From: Atherix ibis
Taxonomy: Eukaryota; Arthropoda; Insecta; Diptera; Athericidae
Assembly (NCBI GenBank): GCA_958298945.1
Contig: OY282610.1
Span: forward strand, 34,541,667-34,605,666
DNA length: 64,000 nucleotides
Direction of reading: 5' to 3'
Shown: piece by piece, positions 1 to 10,661 of the stretch
How the letters are laid out: every line of letters begins with the position of its first letter
Numbering within the stretch: position 1 is the first letter of the stretch
The notes under the pieces: generated by a model
What the model saw: the letters and a program-made list of their open reading frames with translations, nothing else
Databases searched by the model: none
Told to the model about the DNA's origin: nothing
Program-made: the position numbers and the translations under genes

Positions 1-2
1 TA

Positions 3-622
3 GCCAAAGATAATAATCTATCACCAATAACAATACAAGCTGCTGAAAATCTGGAAAACAGTATTAAAAATTTATCGGGCAATTTTTTCGAAGGATCGGA
101 ATACTTTCGAGTAATGTGACATATCATATATAGATATATGCTGTTCTTATTTAGTTATAAATAAATTAATTGAAATTGTTTTTATAGATTTTAGTTGATG
201 CATTTTCAAGTTCGTTGCGCGATCCACAAAATATGCATTTACGTAATTTTTATTTGATTGTTCCACCGCTAATGATCAATTTCGTTGAGTACATGATAAA
301 TGCAAAAGACAAAATCAATAAAAAAGATAAACAAGGCGCACTTTTCGTCGATGATGGTTTTGCTATTGGCCTTACATACATTCTAAAATTATTAGATCAA
401 ATGAGCGCATTCGATTCATTGCATTGGTTTAAATCCGTCGAATATAAATATGCTACTGAACGGCAGAAAATTATCAACCAGCTTCAAGAAGTTAAAGCAG
501 CATCGTACGATGAAAAACTTCAGCAAGCCTTATCGTTAACAGAGAAACGCATCGATGCGCACCAAATCGAATTCAATTTACTACAATATAATTTAGTCAG
601 TTCAAAAATTTTCTTCGAATAA
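3..622 (+). CDS. WASHC4: WASH complex subunit 4 (SWIP), last two exons
   Basis: Exons 3-110 and 188-622 (stop TAA 620-622) are joined by a 77-base GT-AG intron (donor GTAATG after 110, acceptor TTTATAG ending at 187) at phase 0. The 180-residue product contains NLSGNFFEGSEYF, MHLRNFY, PPLMINFVEYMI, DDGFAIGLTYILKLLDQ, FDSLHWF and a final NLVSSKIFFE, which I recognise as the C-terminus of WASHC4/KIAA1033. In other animals this protein is a core subunit of the WASH complex, which activates Arp2/3 on endosomes to build actin for cargo sorting. Both exons are open and the splice sites are canonical, so the host gene looks intact here. The remainder lies left of the window. It is the only host gene I can support. 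Confidence 0.85.
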
Positions 623-796
623 ATATTATATTTTTTTATATATACAAATGAAAAATTGAATATCAAATGATGAAAATGACTTTTATTACAAATATAATTA
701 TAAAAAAAAGAAAACTTGATTATTATTTTTAATATTAAACTAATTCATTTGTTCAATTCAATCTATATATTTTATTATAACGAGTATGTCCTGTGA

Positions 797-802
797 AATA
801 AA
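797..802 (+). promoter_or_regulatory. Poly(A) signal of WASHC4
   Basis: AATAAA at 797-802 is followed by a GT-rich stretch (GTTTTTGG and a T run), the usual form of a cleavage/polyadenylation site. Another AATAAA at 618-623 overlaps the stop codon and is less likely to be the main signal. The 3' UTR would be about 200 bases. Confidence 0.6.
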
Positions 803-822
803 GTTTTTGGTTTTTTTTCTGT

Positions 823-1464
823 TGAATTTAGGTTTCCTTAAATGATTTTATGCTGAATTACATAATTTTTTATAGCATAATAATGTACGAAATCATTGTA
901 TAATAAAAAATACGAACAAGCTTATAATGATTCTTGGTAAGCCATAACAAAAATGAATTGGCTTGTTATTTCCGTTAACGTAAATGATTACAAAACCAAG
1001 TTTTTTTTGTCCATATTTAGACCTTATCACAATTGTGTACTTAGATAGTTTGTTGTGACTGCATCTTTTAAGATTCCTTGTTTTTGAAAACATTCATTAT
1101 TAAAAAAGAAAAATTCCAGTTAACAAGACGACTTGTCAAAAAATATACAGCCAAACAAAAGCTAAATCATCGTAAATTTATAAAAAAAAAAAACTTCAGT
1201 CGTTGTCGATTGTGAAACATTGGTAATGCAGTGTATCGAACAGCAGCGACACCATACTGTTGGTTTTGTGTTATAGCGATTATAATTTACAATGGCGTGA
1301 CATGGCTTTATTAACGATAAAATAATAAAAGAGAATGAGTAAAATATTCTTATTTTTTTTAACATCTTAAATATTATTCAATTATTTACTTCCTTTTTTT
1401 CGATTTACTAGGGACCTTATATACAAACCAATTGTGTTAAGAAATGAAAATGAGGACTACTTGC
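823..1464. other. Non-coding AT-rich stretch
   Basis: Only short chance reading frames are present and I see no domain, repeat end or RNA gene. It separates the WASHC4 3' end from the Copia element. Confidence 0.6.
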
Positions 1465-1570
1465 TGTTATAGTAAAAAAAGGCCCCGCCATCTTACTTGT
1501 ATTAATGTCGTCTTAATATTTGAATATATTAATTTACTTTAAATTGTTGAGTAGCTTTCATTTAAATACA
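1465..1570 (+). repeat. 5' LTR of Copia, truncated
   Basis: These 106 bases match 6234-6339 with five substitutions, beginning TGTTATAG and ending AATACA. The first 58 bases of the 3' LTR (6176-6233) have no counterpart upstream of 1465, so the 5' LTR has lost its outer end. Confidence 0.8.
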
Positions 1571-1573
1571 AAA

Positions 1574-1588
1574 GGTTATGGGCCCAGG
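1574..1588 (+). other. Primer-binding site, initiator-tRNA type
   Basis: GGTTATGGGCCCAGG directly follows the 5' LTR. As I recall, Drosophila copia elements prime from an internal part of initiator methionine tRNA using a very similar sequence. This position and sequence support the Copia call independently of the proteins. Confidence 0.75.
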
Positions 1589-1630
1589 ATTAAACTAATA
1601 TACTGTGCAACTCATAAATTATTCGAAAAA

Positions 1631-2330
1631 ATGGCTCAAAATAATTTTCGTATTGAATATTTAAACATGGAAAACTACGACACTTGGTGTATCCACGCTC
1701 AGGCTGTATTAATCAAGAATGGATTCTGGGTATATGTCAGTGGAGAAATAGAAAAACCTGAAGATCAAGCAAACGTAAAAAAATGGGAAACCGACGATTC
1801 ATATGCAAGGTCGGATTTATTTTTACTAATAACTTCTAGTGAAATACGTCAAGTAAGAAATTGTAAAACTTCAAAGGAAGTCTGGGATACCTTAAAGGGT
1901 ATATACCAAAGTGAAAGGCCACACTTCTCAAACGTCTTGTTTTGTACAAAATGACAACGGACGAGGACTTAAGAGATCATTTAAATAATTTGATGGATAC
2001 TGTGGATAAACTGGAGGACCTAGGAGTTGATATAAATGATGCTTTATTAACAATAATAATGTTATATAGTCTTCCACCTACGTTTGAAAACTTTCGAGTA
2101 GCGATAGAGAGCCGTGACATTTGCCCAAACCATCAGACCTAAAAGTTAAAATCTTGGAAGAGCATATCGCAATATATGCCATGCATTTTATGGACATGGT
2201 TTAAAATTTAATAAAAATTCATACTTTAATAAAACTAAGTACAAAAACAATAAAAAATCATACAAGACTGTTTCAAAATTAAAATGCCTTAATTGCGGTC
2301 GTGAAAATCACAGAACGGATCAATGTCGAA
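1631..2330 (+). pseudogene. Copia gag with zinc knuckle, frameshifted
   Basis: The frame starts at ATG 1631 (MAQNNFRIEYLNMENYDTW, then KTSKEVWDTLKGIY), a pattern typical of Copia gag (UBN2/retrotran_gag-like). It shifts near 1920 and continues as MTTDEDLRDHLNNLMDTV and ALLTIIMLYSLPPTFENF, then meets a stop near 2142. A CX2CX4HX4C knuckle (CLNCGRENHRTDQC) is encoded at 2285-2326 in the frame leading into the protease. The order is right for a gag-pol polyprotein, but at least two frame changes break it. Confidence 0.75.
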
Positions 2331-3055
2331 ATTCGGAGAATCGTAAATATCGAAAGGGAGAAAACACATTCTTAAGTGAGGAATCACACGCTACAATGAC
2401 TGAAAGAAAACCCTCAAATTTCTGGTGCTTGGATTCCGAAAGCACCTCCCACATGTGTTCAAAACAAAAATATTTCCTCGACATTAAAAAGACTGAAAAC
2501 AATGTTTTGAAATTAGCATCATCAGGGCACTCAGCATATATAAATGGAAAGGGACTAGCCAAAATATGTATAACAAAAGACCATGAAATTAATCTTACCA
2601 ACACTCTTTATATTCCAGAATTGACGGCAAATTTACTCTCAGTTGGAAAAATTACCGAAAAGGGATTTGATGTGACTTTTACTTAAAGCAAAGCATTCAT
2701 TAAAAATTACGAGGGTGACACTATCCTCATGGCAAATAAAATTAATGGGCTATATTATGTTATTAAAAATGATAACCCCGAGGCTTCAAATTTAACAAAT
2801 TTTGAGTCAAATTCTGAAAAACAATCTAAAATGAAATTATGGCATAGAAAATTAGGCCACATCAACATGTAGACTTTAAAATATGCGCATCAAACAAAAT
2901 CAATGGTGGGCCTAAACTTTAATCCCAATGAATCTTTTTCAGATTGTGAAATATTCATAAAAGGCAAAATGTCTAAATCAACATTTAAATCCAGCCAAGA
3001 AGTTAAAAATCTGATGCGAACTTCATCAAATGCTGGGTTATTGTAACTTTCATTG
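2285..3055 (+). pseudogene. Copia protease and GAG-pre-integrase remnant
   Basis: From about 2327 the frame encodes NFWCLDSESTSHMCS, equivalent to the Copia aspartic protease site where D[ST]G[AC][ST] is expected. The glycine is replaced by glutamate, so catalysis is doubtful. LYIPELTANLLSVGKI follows, a conserved Copia block. A stop lies at about 2684. KLWHRKLGHIN near 2830-2868 is the GAG-pre-integrase histidine motif, followed by a stop. The integrase core with its catalytic residues is missing; sequence jumps to reverse transcriptase by about 3160. Confidence 0.7.
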
Positions 3056-3159
3056 ACGAAAAAAGCCGATATACTAAGATATATTTTCTAAAAAAGAAAA
3101 ATGAAGTCCTAAACTTTTTAAGTAATTCAAAGAAGAAATCAAAGCTCATCTTAAAAACC

Positions 3160-4199
3160 AAACATGGAAAGTAGTAAACAAAAATAATAACTGCAACGTT
3201 ATTGACTCCAAAATCGTATTTAAAATAAAATATAAACCAACGGGAGAAATTGAAAGACGAAAAGCCCGACTAGTGGCACGCGGATTTGCTCAGCGCCCTG
3301 GGATAGATTTTGGTGCGACATATGCTCCAGTCACAAAATTGAGCTCAATTAGACTACTTTTGGCATTGTCCGTTGAAGAAGAACTCCATATTAACCAGCT
3401 TAATGTAACTACAGCATTTTTAAAAGGCCAAATTAAAGAAGAACTTTACATGTCATTGCCAAAATACCTACACAAACTCTTAAATGAAATAATGCAAGAA
3501 GAATGCGACAACAATCAACTTGTCTTCAATAAAGTTCAGCAAATGCTAAAAGACTTAAGAGAAGGAAAGGAAGAAAAAGTATGCCGCCTAAATAGGGCCA
3601 TATACGGACTTAAACAGGCTGGAAGACAGTGGTACGAAAAATTAGATGCTTAAATGAAGGACCTGGGTTTTCAGGCCTCTTCTGCAGACCCCTGTATTTA
3701 TACTGTTTTTGAGGGGGGAGAAAAAATACTTTTGGCAATATATGTCGATGATATCATCATTGCAAGTAAAAACAAGCATAAAATAAAAAACGTAAAAAAT
3801 GATTTAATGTCAACATTTGAAATGAGAGACCTGGGAAACTTAACACACTGCCTTGGTATTGAATTTGTTTGCGAACAAGGAAAAATAAGGGCGTCCCAAT
3901 CCAGGTACATTGATGAAATTTTAGAAAGATTTAATATGACCACATGCCACCCAGTTAAAACACCTATGGCACCAGGCCTAAAACTAACGAAAACTACAAG
4001 CTCTAAACTACCGAATTATCCTTATCAAAATTTGATTGGATCATTAATGTACCTCTCTATAGCGACCAGACCTGATATATGTCATGCAATAAGTTATTTA
4101 AACCATTATAACTCTAGTTTTAATGAAAGTCACTGGCAAGCTGCAAAGAGGGTGCTGCGTTACCTGAAGGGTACAGTTAGAAATTGTTATTTAACATGA
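3160..4199 (+). pseudogene. Copia reverse transcriptase
   Basis: Open sequence encodes ERRKARLVARGFAQRPGIDF, YAPVTKLSSIRLLLAL, NVTTAFLKG and RAIYGLKQAGRQWYEKL, then a stop (3651-3653), then SADPCIYTVF, LLAIYVDDIIIAS (the YVDD catalytic box), GSLMYLSIATRPDI and AAKRVLRYLKGT. All are standard Copia RT blocks in the right order. Apart from the one stop the RT is well preserved. It ends at the LINE insertion; the 25 bases after 4175 belong to the LINE. Confidence 0.85.
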
Positions 4200-5643
4200 C
4201 CTGGTTGTCCAAACCTCAAGACCACGAGTCGCCTACGACTATAGGGATTGAGATACGCTCAATCAACGCACCACCATTACTGGCAGTTAGCAGTGAGTAG
4301 TCAGCTACAAGCCGACCACTCCACCTGCTGGTGGCGAGGACTATCTAAACCTCTACTGTCATTAGCAGTGACAGTGCCCGAGATAATTGCAAGATGGAAT
4401 TTGCCAGTTACCTCCCACCTGCGGGCCGGAGACCATACCCGCGACATGGGCATAACCACAGCCACCACGTTGCTGCCAAATGGCGCCTCACCTCAATCGG
4501 GCATAGTGTATTCCACTGTGGGGCCCCCGATTCCCGTGGTACCAATTTTTGTTTGAAGAGTGCTTTGGTTTGTACTCCGCTCATTGAGCTACGGTCAGGA
4601 ATCTTGTAAATTCCTAGGCACCGCTAGGCCAGCTCAGGTACGCGAGTTCGACAAGACCCGAAGGTACAACCGGAATCGACCTTGGTCTTTCACCCGTTCG
4701 TAGCCACCCTGCGTGTCATTCACGCACTCATTCACGTACCATTCTCATTCTCCTCTCAAACAGTGCCACGGCAAATCTATTCAGGCATTCGTACTTCTCT
4801 TTCACACTCAAAACACCACTCACATCCACACCCTCCTCATTCACGACGATTTCACATGCACCTAAGTCACGCAAATCCCCATACAGGCCACACTCAATGA
4901 GAAGGTGCTTGGCACTCTCCTCCGCCGCTCCACAAGGGCATCTAGCCTCCGTAGCCAGTCCACGCCTGTACAGGAACCCATTCATACTGCCGTGTCCCGT
5001 GAGCAAATACCCAAGGGACAGACCAAACTCAAATCCATACGCAGATGCAAAGCACACATTCGGAATGAACATGTGCGTCCATCTGCCATTCACACTCTCA
5101 TCCCATCGTTGCTGCCATATTTCATACATTTTGTTCAGGACCAGTATACGCTGATGGCGCGGACTAAGATCCTGAACCTCATCATTCCTAACCGAACAAC
5201 CGATAAGCGGGATGCCCCGCCGTAGACGGTAGTGGATACTTCCACGCAGCACCTCCAGGTCCCATGGAATTTCTCCCATGAGAACCTGCATCGCCTCAGT
5301 CGAAACGGTTCTACACACATTCAAGTACGCATACAGATTCATACGCTGAACCGAATTTATGGCCACCCTTGCATACCGATGGCGCATAACGTCAGCCCAC
5401 ACACACGATGCATACATAGCACACGGAACAAATACACTCTTATACAGGACTTTCACCGCTCTGGATCGAAGTCCCCATTCTTTGCGAAGTACTCGCACCA
5501 GCATGCCAACCAAACCAGCCACGCGCCCCCTCAGATATTGCAAGTGAGGCCGAAAGTTCAGCCTCTCTCCAACCTTTAATCCAAGATACTTCACTTCCTG
5601 CGCGTATCGGACCCCGACCGTCTCCAGACGAATATTGGGCGAA
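4176..5643 (-). mobile_element. R1-clade non-LTR retrotransposon, 5'-truncated, inside Copia
   Basis: CTGAAGGGTACA occurs at 4164-4175 and again at 5644-5655, flanking the insert as a 12-bp target duplication. The Copia frame reads YLKGT on the left and LKGTRD then LIYEKSGQP on the right, so removing the insert restores the Copia order. The insert runs antisense to Copia: its 5' break is at 5643 and its 3' end at 4176, without a long poly(A). It is visibly richer in GC than its surroundings. About 550 bases (4176-4727) are its 3' non-coding tail. Confidence 0.85.
4728..5643 (-). pseudogene. R1-type ORF2 C-terminus
   Basis: The minus-strand frame is open from the insertion point to a stop at 4728, roughly 300 codons. 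It opens with VKYLGLKVGERLNF, the end of the RT thumb, passes through VLYKSVFVPCAMYASCVW, and ends with a CCHC-like motif (CPCGAAEESAKHLLIEC: C-X-C, H, C), all as in R1/TRAS-type elements. Endonuclease and the RT fingers/palm are absent through 5' truncation, usual for LINE copies. No stop interrupts it, which suggests a younger insertion than the Copia host. Confidence 0.75.
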
Positions 5644-5655
5644 CTGAAGGGTACA

Positions 5656-6168
5656 CGGGACTAATCTTTGATATATGAAAAGTCAGGACAACCACTAATG
5701 GGGTTTACAGATGCAGACTGGGGATCTTGTCTGGATGATCGCCGCTCATACACCGGCTATTGTTTCAAAATGGCTGGAGCTATAATTTGCTGGGAATCAC
5801 GTAAACAACGAACTGTTGCCATATCAACTCAGGAAGCAGAGTACATGGCTCTAACTGATGCAGCTAAGGATGCAATGCATCTTAAGAAGCTTTTATCAGA
5901 TATGGGTGTATCACAAAGGAGTATTACAATATATAACGACAACAGATCAGCTCAAAATCTAGCGAGGAACCCAATTGTCAGCTCTCGCTCCAAACATATC
6001 AATATAAAAGAGCACTTTATCCGTGAAAAAGTGCAGGAGGGAGAGATCAATGTATTACATATACCGACAAGTAAGATGGAGGCTGATATACTAACAAAGG
6101 GACTTGCTGGACCTCGCCACAACCTCTTAATAAGGGCTCTGGGTCTGGATATAGGAAATGTCAACTGA
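5656..6168 (+). pseudogene. Copia RNase H domain
   Basis: After the right target duplication the Copia frame resumes: a stop three codons in, then LIYEKSGQPLMGFTDADWG, RRSYTGYCFKMAG, ISTQEAEYMALTDAAKD, IYNDNRSAQNLARNP, SRSKHINIKEHFIRE and ADILTKGL. These are the complete Copia RNase H blocks with D, E and D residues present. The stop codon is at 6166-6168, next to the 3' LTR. Confidence 0.85.
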
Positions 6169-6175
6169 GGGAGAC

Positions 6176-6339
6176 TGTTGGCAATACTGACAGTTGACAT
6201 TTTTCCTGGTAACACTGCTCTACTTTTATAACATGTTATAGTAAAAAAACGCCACGCCATCTTACTTGTATTAATGTCGTCTTAATCTTTAAATATATTA
6301 ATTTACTTTAAATTGTTGAGTTGCTTTCATTTAAATACA
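6176..6339 (+). repeat. 3' LTR of Copia
   Basis: It begins TGTTGGCAATACTG right after the purine-rich GGGAGAC (6169-6175) and ends AATACA. The terminal TG...CA fits a Copia LTR of 164 bp. Its last 106 bases match the 5' LTR. Confidence 0.75.
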
Positions 6340-6342
6340 AAA

Positions 6343-6600
6343 CTTGCAACCGGTATTGAAGGAGATCTAAAAGCTCCACAGTAGAGGGAGTCTCATTAGA
6401 AAATATGTGTTGGGTAAGATCAAATTCCGTTAGAAGATGAGGAATAGTTAGTTGAACGTCACAGAAAGGACAGATGGGAAGAAGGTGGTTTCCAGATAGG
6501 ATATGAATTTTCAGAGCAGAATGTCCTATCTGAATTCTAAACAGTTTCCGTACCCAAATTTTTGACACCCAGGCTTCCATGGGTGCCATCGAATATGATT
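6343..6600 (-). pseudogene. LINE ORF2 C-terminal (post-RNase H) fragment
   Basis: The minus-strand reading contains RKLFRIQIGHSALKIHILSG, PICPFCDVQLTIPHLLTEF, the pattern RLRIGHT...C-X2-C...T-X2-H at the very end of I/Jockey/Loa-type ORF2 proteins. It begins directly against the Copia 3' LTR. It may be the tail of the minus-strand LINE whose other domains lie at 9338-12481, split by 6600-9330, but sequence continuity cannot be proven here. Confidence 0.55.
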
Positions 6601-6931
6601 ATATTACAATATATTAAGATGATTGGGAGTTAAAACTGCAATCGCTACCGTCATTCTGATTGCCCACATCTTAAATGTATTTTATTTAACTTTATTTTAC
6701 GAAGCACAAATAAGATAACCCCTCTCATATACGATTATATTAGTATATGCATAAATTTCTCCATGAAGGTTGGTGGTAGGTATAAGATATAAACAAGTTA
6801 GTACGTTGAATGTGACATTTTATTTGTTTTTACAAATTAATTTTCTTTTATTTCGTTTTTTTTTATACAATTTCTTTTTCATTTATTTTATTTTATATAT
6901 AAGTACATACGAATTTTTAGTGTCTTATTAC

Positions 6932-6964
<33 letters not shown>

Positions 6965-7619
6965 GATATTTTAATATATAGCAATTAGCCGTTATCATTT
7001 GTTTTTAACTTTCTTATGCTCTCAGTAATATTCGTAAATTTCGTTAAATTATTTTTTCGTTCTATAATAATTTTCAATATATAATATATACACACGAGTA
7101 TGTCATACATCAAATGTTATTTAATGTTGTTTTTTCTTTTAAATTCAATTATTTCTTATATCATTATTATTATTGCTTTTTTTTTGGTTTTTCCTTCTTT
7201 TTACTTCGATTTGCTTTTACATTTTTTTTTGTTACTTTTATTCTATTTTTTTCATACAATTTACCTAAAAATAACTTAACGAAGAAATTTTCGATAAGCT
7301 TCAATTGAAGACACCGATGCAAAAAGGAGCCAGCTTCATTTTACCAATTTTTGCAGGAGAAACAAAAAACTGTATCACTACGAATTCTGTGGATTTTTTT
7401 ACTTTATTCATATGTGGAGTTAAACTCTATTACTTAATACATAATATACTCTCAAATTGCTCCTCTTGGAAACTTGGATAGATAAAAATATAAAAAATAA
7501 AACGATGGAGCTGCCCCCTTTTTGCACCGGAGAATGCGAAAAAAAGTCAATAATAAATTTCAAGTTATGTATTAACAATTTTTTTTCTCGAAAGTACATA
7601 ATAAAGTAACATTACATTA
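6601..7619. other. AT-rich non-coding stretch
   Basis: Low-complexity T/A-rich DNA. The plus-strand frames at 6770-7308 encode only tyrosine/phenylalanine-rich low-complexity peptides and are not credible genes. Confidence 0.6.
6925..6964. repeat. (TTA)n microsatellite
   Basis: About 13 copies of TTA/ATT with one C interruption near 6931. Confidence 0.9.
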
Positions 7620-7672
7620 GTCTGTTAAGCTATCTTCTTCGTGCCCAACAGTTTGCTCTTCTTCTTGGCTCT

Positions 7673-8482
7673 TCAGTTGGTCATAAAACCACATACAGTC
7701 TGGGGGCACATATTTTGTTGCTTAAGTGGTAACAGCCCAGAGCAGAAGAAAGATGTAGAAGCAGGTAAAGTTAACGTAACGCCATGTTTCTGAAGGATAA
7801 ACAAGTCCTTTAGCAAGGCAGAGGCAACACTGCTGCATTCTACACCTTTTGCTATATACGCCATGACACGGTAGGAAGATATCCCAAATTTTTGTTTCCT
7901 TTTGTTTGAAACGGTTGTTTTGAAAGCCCCTTTAAAATGACCAGGGAAATCTAAAATCATATCTTGGGAAACTGGAACTACTATAAATTGAACCCATTCT
8001 TCTGGCAAATAGATCCTTTCCCGTTTCCTTTTCTCTTTTTCGATCAATCCAAAGCTCCTGTCGCAAGGAAGAAAACTATGCCCCGGTTCTGGAAATCTGT
8101 ATATTATTTCAGAAAATCTGTAAGTATTTGCAAGAAGTGTATTAAGGTACTGAGCCAAGACTTTGTTTTTATTTTGTGAGCTACAGTTATCGGAATAAAG
8201 ATATATTTTTCTGACTGTTGGTTCAGCTTTCCTTCTCTTCGCAATATTTCTCTCCCACTTGCTTTCATCTCTTACTCGTTTCTTGCCAACTTTTTTCTAC
8301 GCAACTGTTTGTTCCTGGTCCCTATGGTCATCTTCAGAATCACTTTGGACCATTGATGAAATTTGAGCACTTAAAATAAACACAGAAAATTGTTTACCAG
8401 TAGCTTCCGGGTCATCGGGACAAAAATCAGAATCTCTGTCCGAATCGTCAAACTGTTCGCTTGGACTATTGCTATTCGACAT
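7673..8482 (-). pseudogene. Uncharacterised insect multi-copy protein (DUF7869-like), compacted
   Basis: A single minus-strand frame of 269 codons from ATG 8482 has only one internal stop (TAG at 8297-8299). It begins with a serine/acidic segment (SNSPSEQFDDSDRDSDFCP), then a basic stretch (KKRVRDESKWERNIAKRRK), then IYLYSDNCSSQNKNKVLAQYL and EPGHSFLPCDRSFGLIEK, RIYLPEEWVQFI. The DNC..QNKN and PGHSF...CDR blocks are what I remember from insect proteins annotated as DUF7869-containing, which occur in many copies and may be transposon-derived. The usual middle section appears deleted in frame. Function is unknown; a related N-terminal piece lies at 46374-46824. Confidence 0.5.
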
Positions 8483-8489
8483 TTTCTTT

Positions 8490-9330
8490 TAATTATAAAA
8501 CTACTTCAGACTAATTCTAGTTGTTGTATATGCTTTTTATTCATTCATTTCTACTACATTTTTATGCATATTTAATACTGTTTACAATAAATTATAACCA
8601 TTAGAACTTATAATAGTTTAAACAATTTATTTTTCAGGTTTCTGAGCAATGAAAATCAACACATTTATTTGTATTGGAATTTGCTTTTCTTTTTAGATTT
8701 ATTTATTTAGAATAAATTTTTAAATATCTTGTTTTCAATAGCATTATATTATTGAAAAGTATAAAATATATATATTTACTAATAGGAATTTACTTCAGAT
8801 TCTACTATTACAAATATATAATTTTTTTTATATTACTTTTACCAATTATCTAACAACAATATTAATTTTTGGGTCCTTTTTTATACATTTATATATGATG
8901 TAGACTTGAACTTATGCATTAGCACATAAGAGTCTAGTTTATTTAGAACTACACATATTTATTTATTTGTTCTTCTTTTCTTCAATTTCAAAATAATTAT
9001 TACATATTTGTTTTAAATCCCTCTAAAATAACTTTCTGCAAATTAGTTAAATTGTAGTTTTTTGTCGAAGGAAAGCGCTACCACAATAACTATTTCGCTA
9101 TTACAACGAATGATAGTCAAAATTACTACAAATAAACAAAAAATATAAATAATGGAAATTGACAATAATGCAATTCGAAAATAGAATTTTAAAAAATTAC
9201 AAAAAAATACCCTTTCGATTAAAAACAAAATTACATAATATATATGAAAAAATAATGACAAACGCGAAATAAGTGGATGAAAATGTATTTTTCTTGGATA
9301 CTTTTCATAGAGTCTACGGAGTGGGGGAAG
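8490..9330. other. AT-rich non-coding stretch
   Basis: Nothing recognisable on either strand; short frames are low complexity. Confidence 0.6.
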
Positions 9331-9337
9331 GCGGCGC

Positions 9338-10661
9338 TTAGAGAAAGGGATGTTCGCGTTCCAATTTACGTTTCCTGCAGACCTGGAGATATAGTGGATT
9401 TGTCATAGAGATGACTGCGCCATTTATCTCGCTCCAAGAATTCACTTTGGCAATGGTGTCGCCGATCTGGGTTACGATATCTTGGAGGGTTGTTCCAGTC
9501 GCCAGTACAAAAACATTATCTGCATATAGGAAATGTTCTTTGGAATAGGAAATTGATGAAATGTTAAAAAGAACAGTAGAAAGAGGGGATCCTTGTGGAA
9601 TGCCGTTTTCTATCATGCGGACAGACGAAAAAAACCATTTGCTTGAACCGTGGGTCTGCCTGAAAGATATGAACGAAGAATTTCTAGTGGGGATGGACAA
9701 ATTCTGTCTCTGTTTATAGCAGTTAAGTATAGCATGATGTAATTCTAGAAGTATAGTCAAAATGCCCCTGCCCGACCTGTAAGCATGTTGATGGAGGTTG
9801 AGCTTCTTAACAAATTTTAGCTAGGATTTTTTCCAGAATCTTGGAAATACATGGCAAAAGAGAAATTGGTCTAAAGTTGTTAGCTGACGGTTGAGCAAGT
9901 TGTTGTTTCGGTATTGGTATTGCCACAGACGCTTTCCAGCAATTTGTAAAAGTAGACGTATCAATAGTTTTATTAAAGAGGGTAACGATTTTTCAATGGA
10001 ACGTTGATGAAGCCTCTCTAACCACCGTAAGCAGACCTTGTCCTTGCTAGTTGAGGTTCACTTGAAGGAATTCGAAGAGAAGTTGTACTCCGCAAGCGAT
10101 ACTGGCTGGTTCAAGACCATGGTGGAAGCGGACGGTAACGGTGAAAGATTATCCGTGAAGGATTGTTTCCGAAGTGAGCGTTAAAAAATATCGGTGGTAG
10201 ATTATCCGTGAAGGATCGGTGACAGATAATCCGTGAAGGATCAATACTCAAGTTGGCCTTAAAAAAACAAGCCCACGCACTTGTCAGTTTCTCAACAATT
10301 GAATGAGAGTCGGTAATAATCCCATTTTCTGCCTCCATTGAATGGATTATTATAACGGCCAAGAGTGCGATTAATATCCTTCCATTCTTCCTTTGCTGAA
10401 GACATGGAGTCAATCGAAGCAGTAAAATTTTCACCAAGCTGCACGCTTGGTCTGACTCGCTGCTCTCTTGACCCTCGCAGTTTTGAGTTTTAATTCGATT
10501 AAATTTGTCGTGCTAGAAAAACGAGAGAATTTCCTCCATACTAAATCTCTATCACGTAGTAGCACTGCAATATCCTGTGTATACCAGACCGGTTGCTTCC
10601 TGGTAACATCGACGCAAGATGGAATGGCTACACTGGCTGCATGCCTTAAAATGCTGACCAA
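9338..10661 (-). pseudogene. LINE linker and reverse transcriptase (YADN)
   Basis: PVWYTQDIAVLLRDRDLVWR (about 10590) matches the W(W/Y)...L...R..WR linker pattern. Further along, the frames give WKASVAIPIPKQQLAQP then NNFRPISLLPCISKILEKIL (near 9950-9830), and MIENGIPQGSPLSTVLFNIS and HFLYADNVFVLATGTT (about 9620-9480). The catalytic YADD is YADN. A stop at 9338 truncates it well before the thumb. Confidence 0.65.

Larger units (their letters stand above)
1465..6339 (+). mobile_element. Copia-type LTR retrotransposon, decayed and interrupted
   Basis: The order is partial 5' LTR (1465-1570), primer-binding site (1574-1588), gag, protease, integrase remnant, reverse transcriptase, RNase H, a short purine tract (6169-6175, with one C) and 3' LTR (6176-6339). 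The pol order (integrase before reverse transcriptase) is diagnostic of Copia. Frameshifts, stops and loss of most of the integrase make it inactive. An R1-clade LINE (4176-5643) interrupts it just before RNase H. The two LTRs differ at about 5 of 106 comparable positions, which indicates a moderately old insertion. Confidence 0.85.

Noticed and set aside
1162..1365. Short minus-strand gene
   Set aside because: No start context, domain or codon signal; typical chance frame in AT-rich DNA.
4248..5579. Plus-strand reading frames inside the R1 insert
   Set aside because: They are antisense to a well-supported LINE ORF and its 3' tail and show no domain.
6770..7308. Tyrosine/phenylalanine-rich proteins
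   Set aside because: They are translations of TTA/TTT low-complexity DNA.
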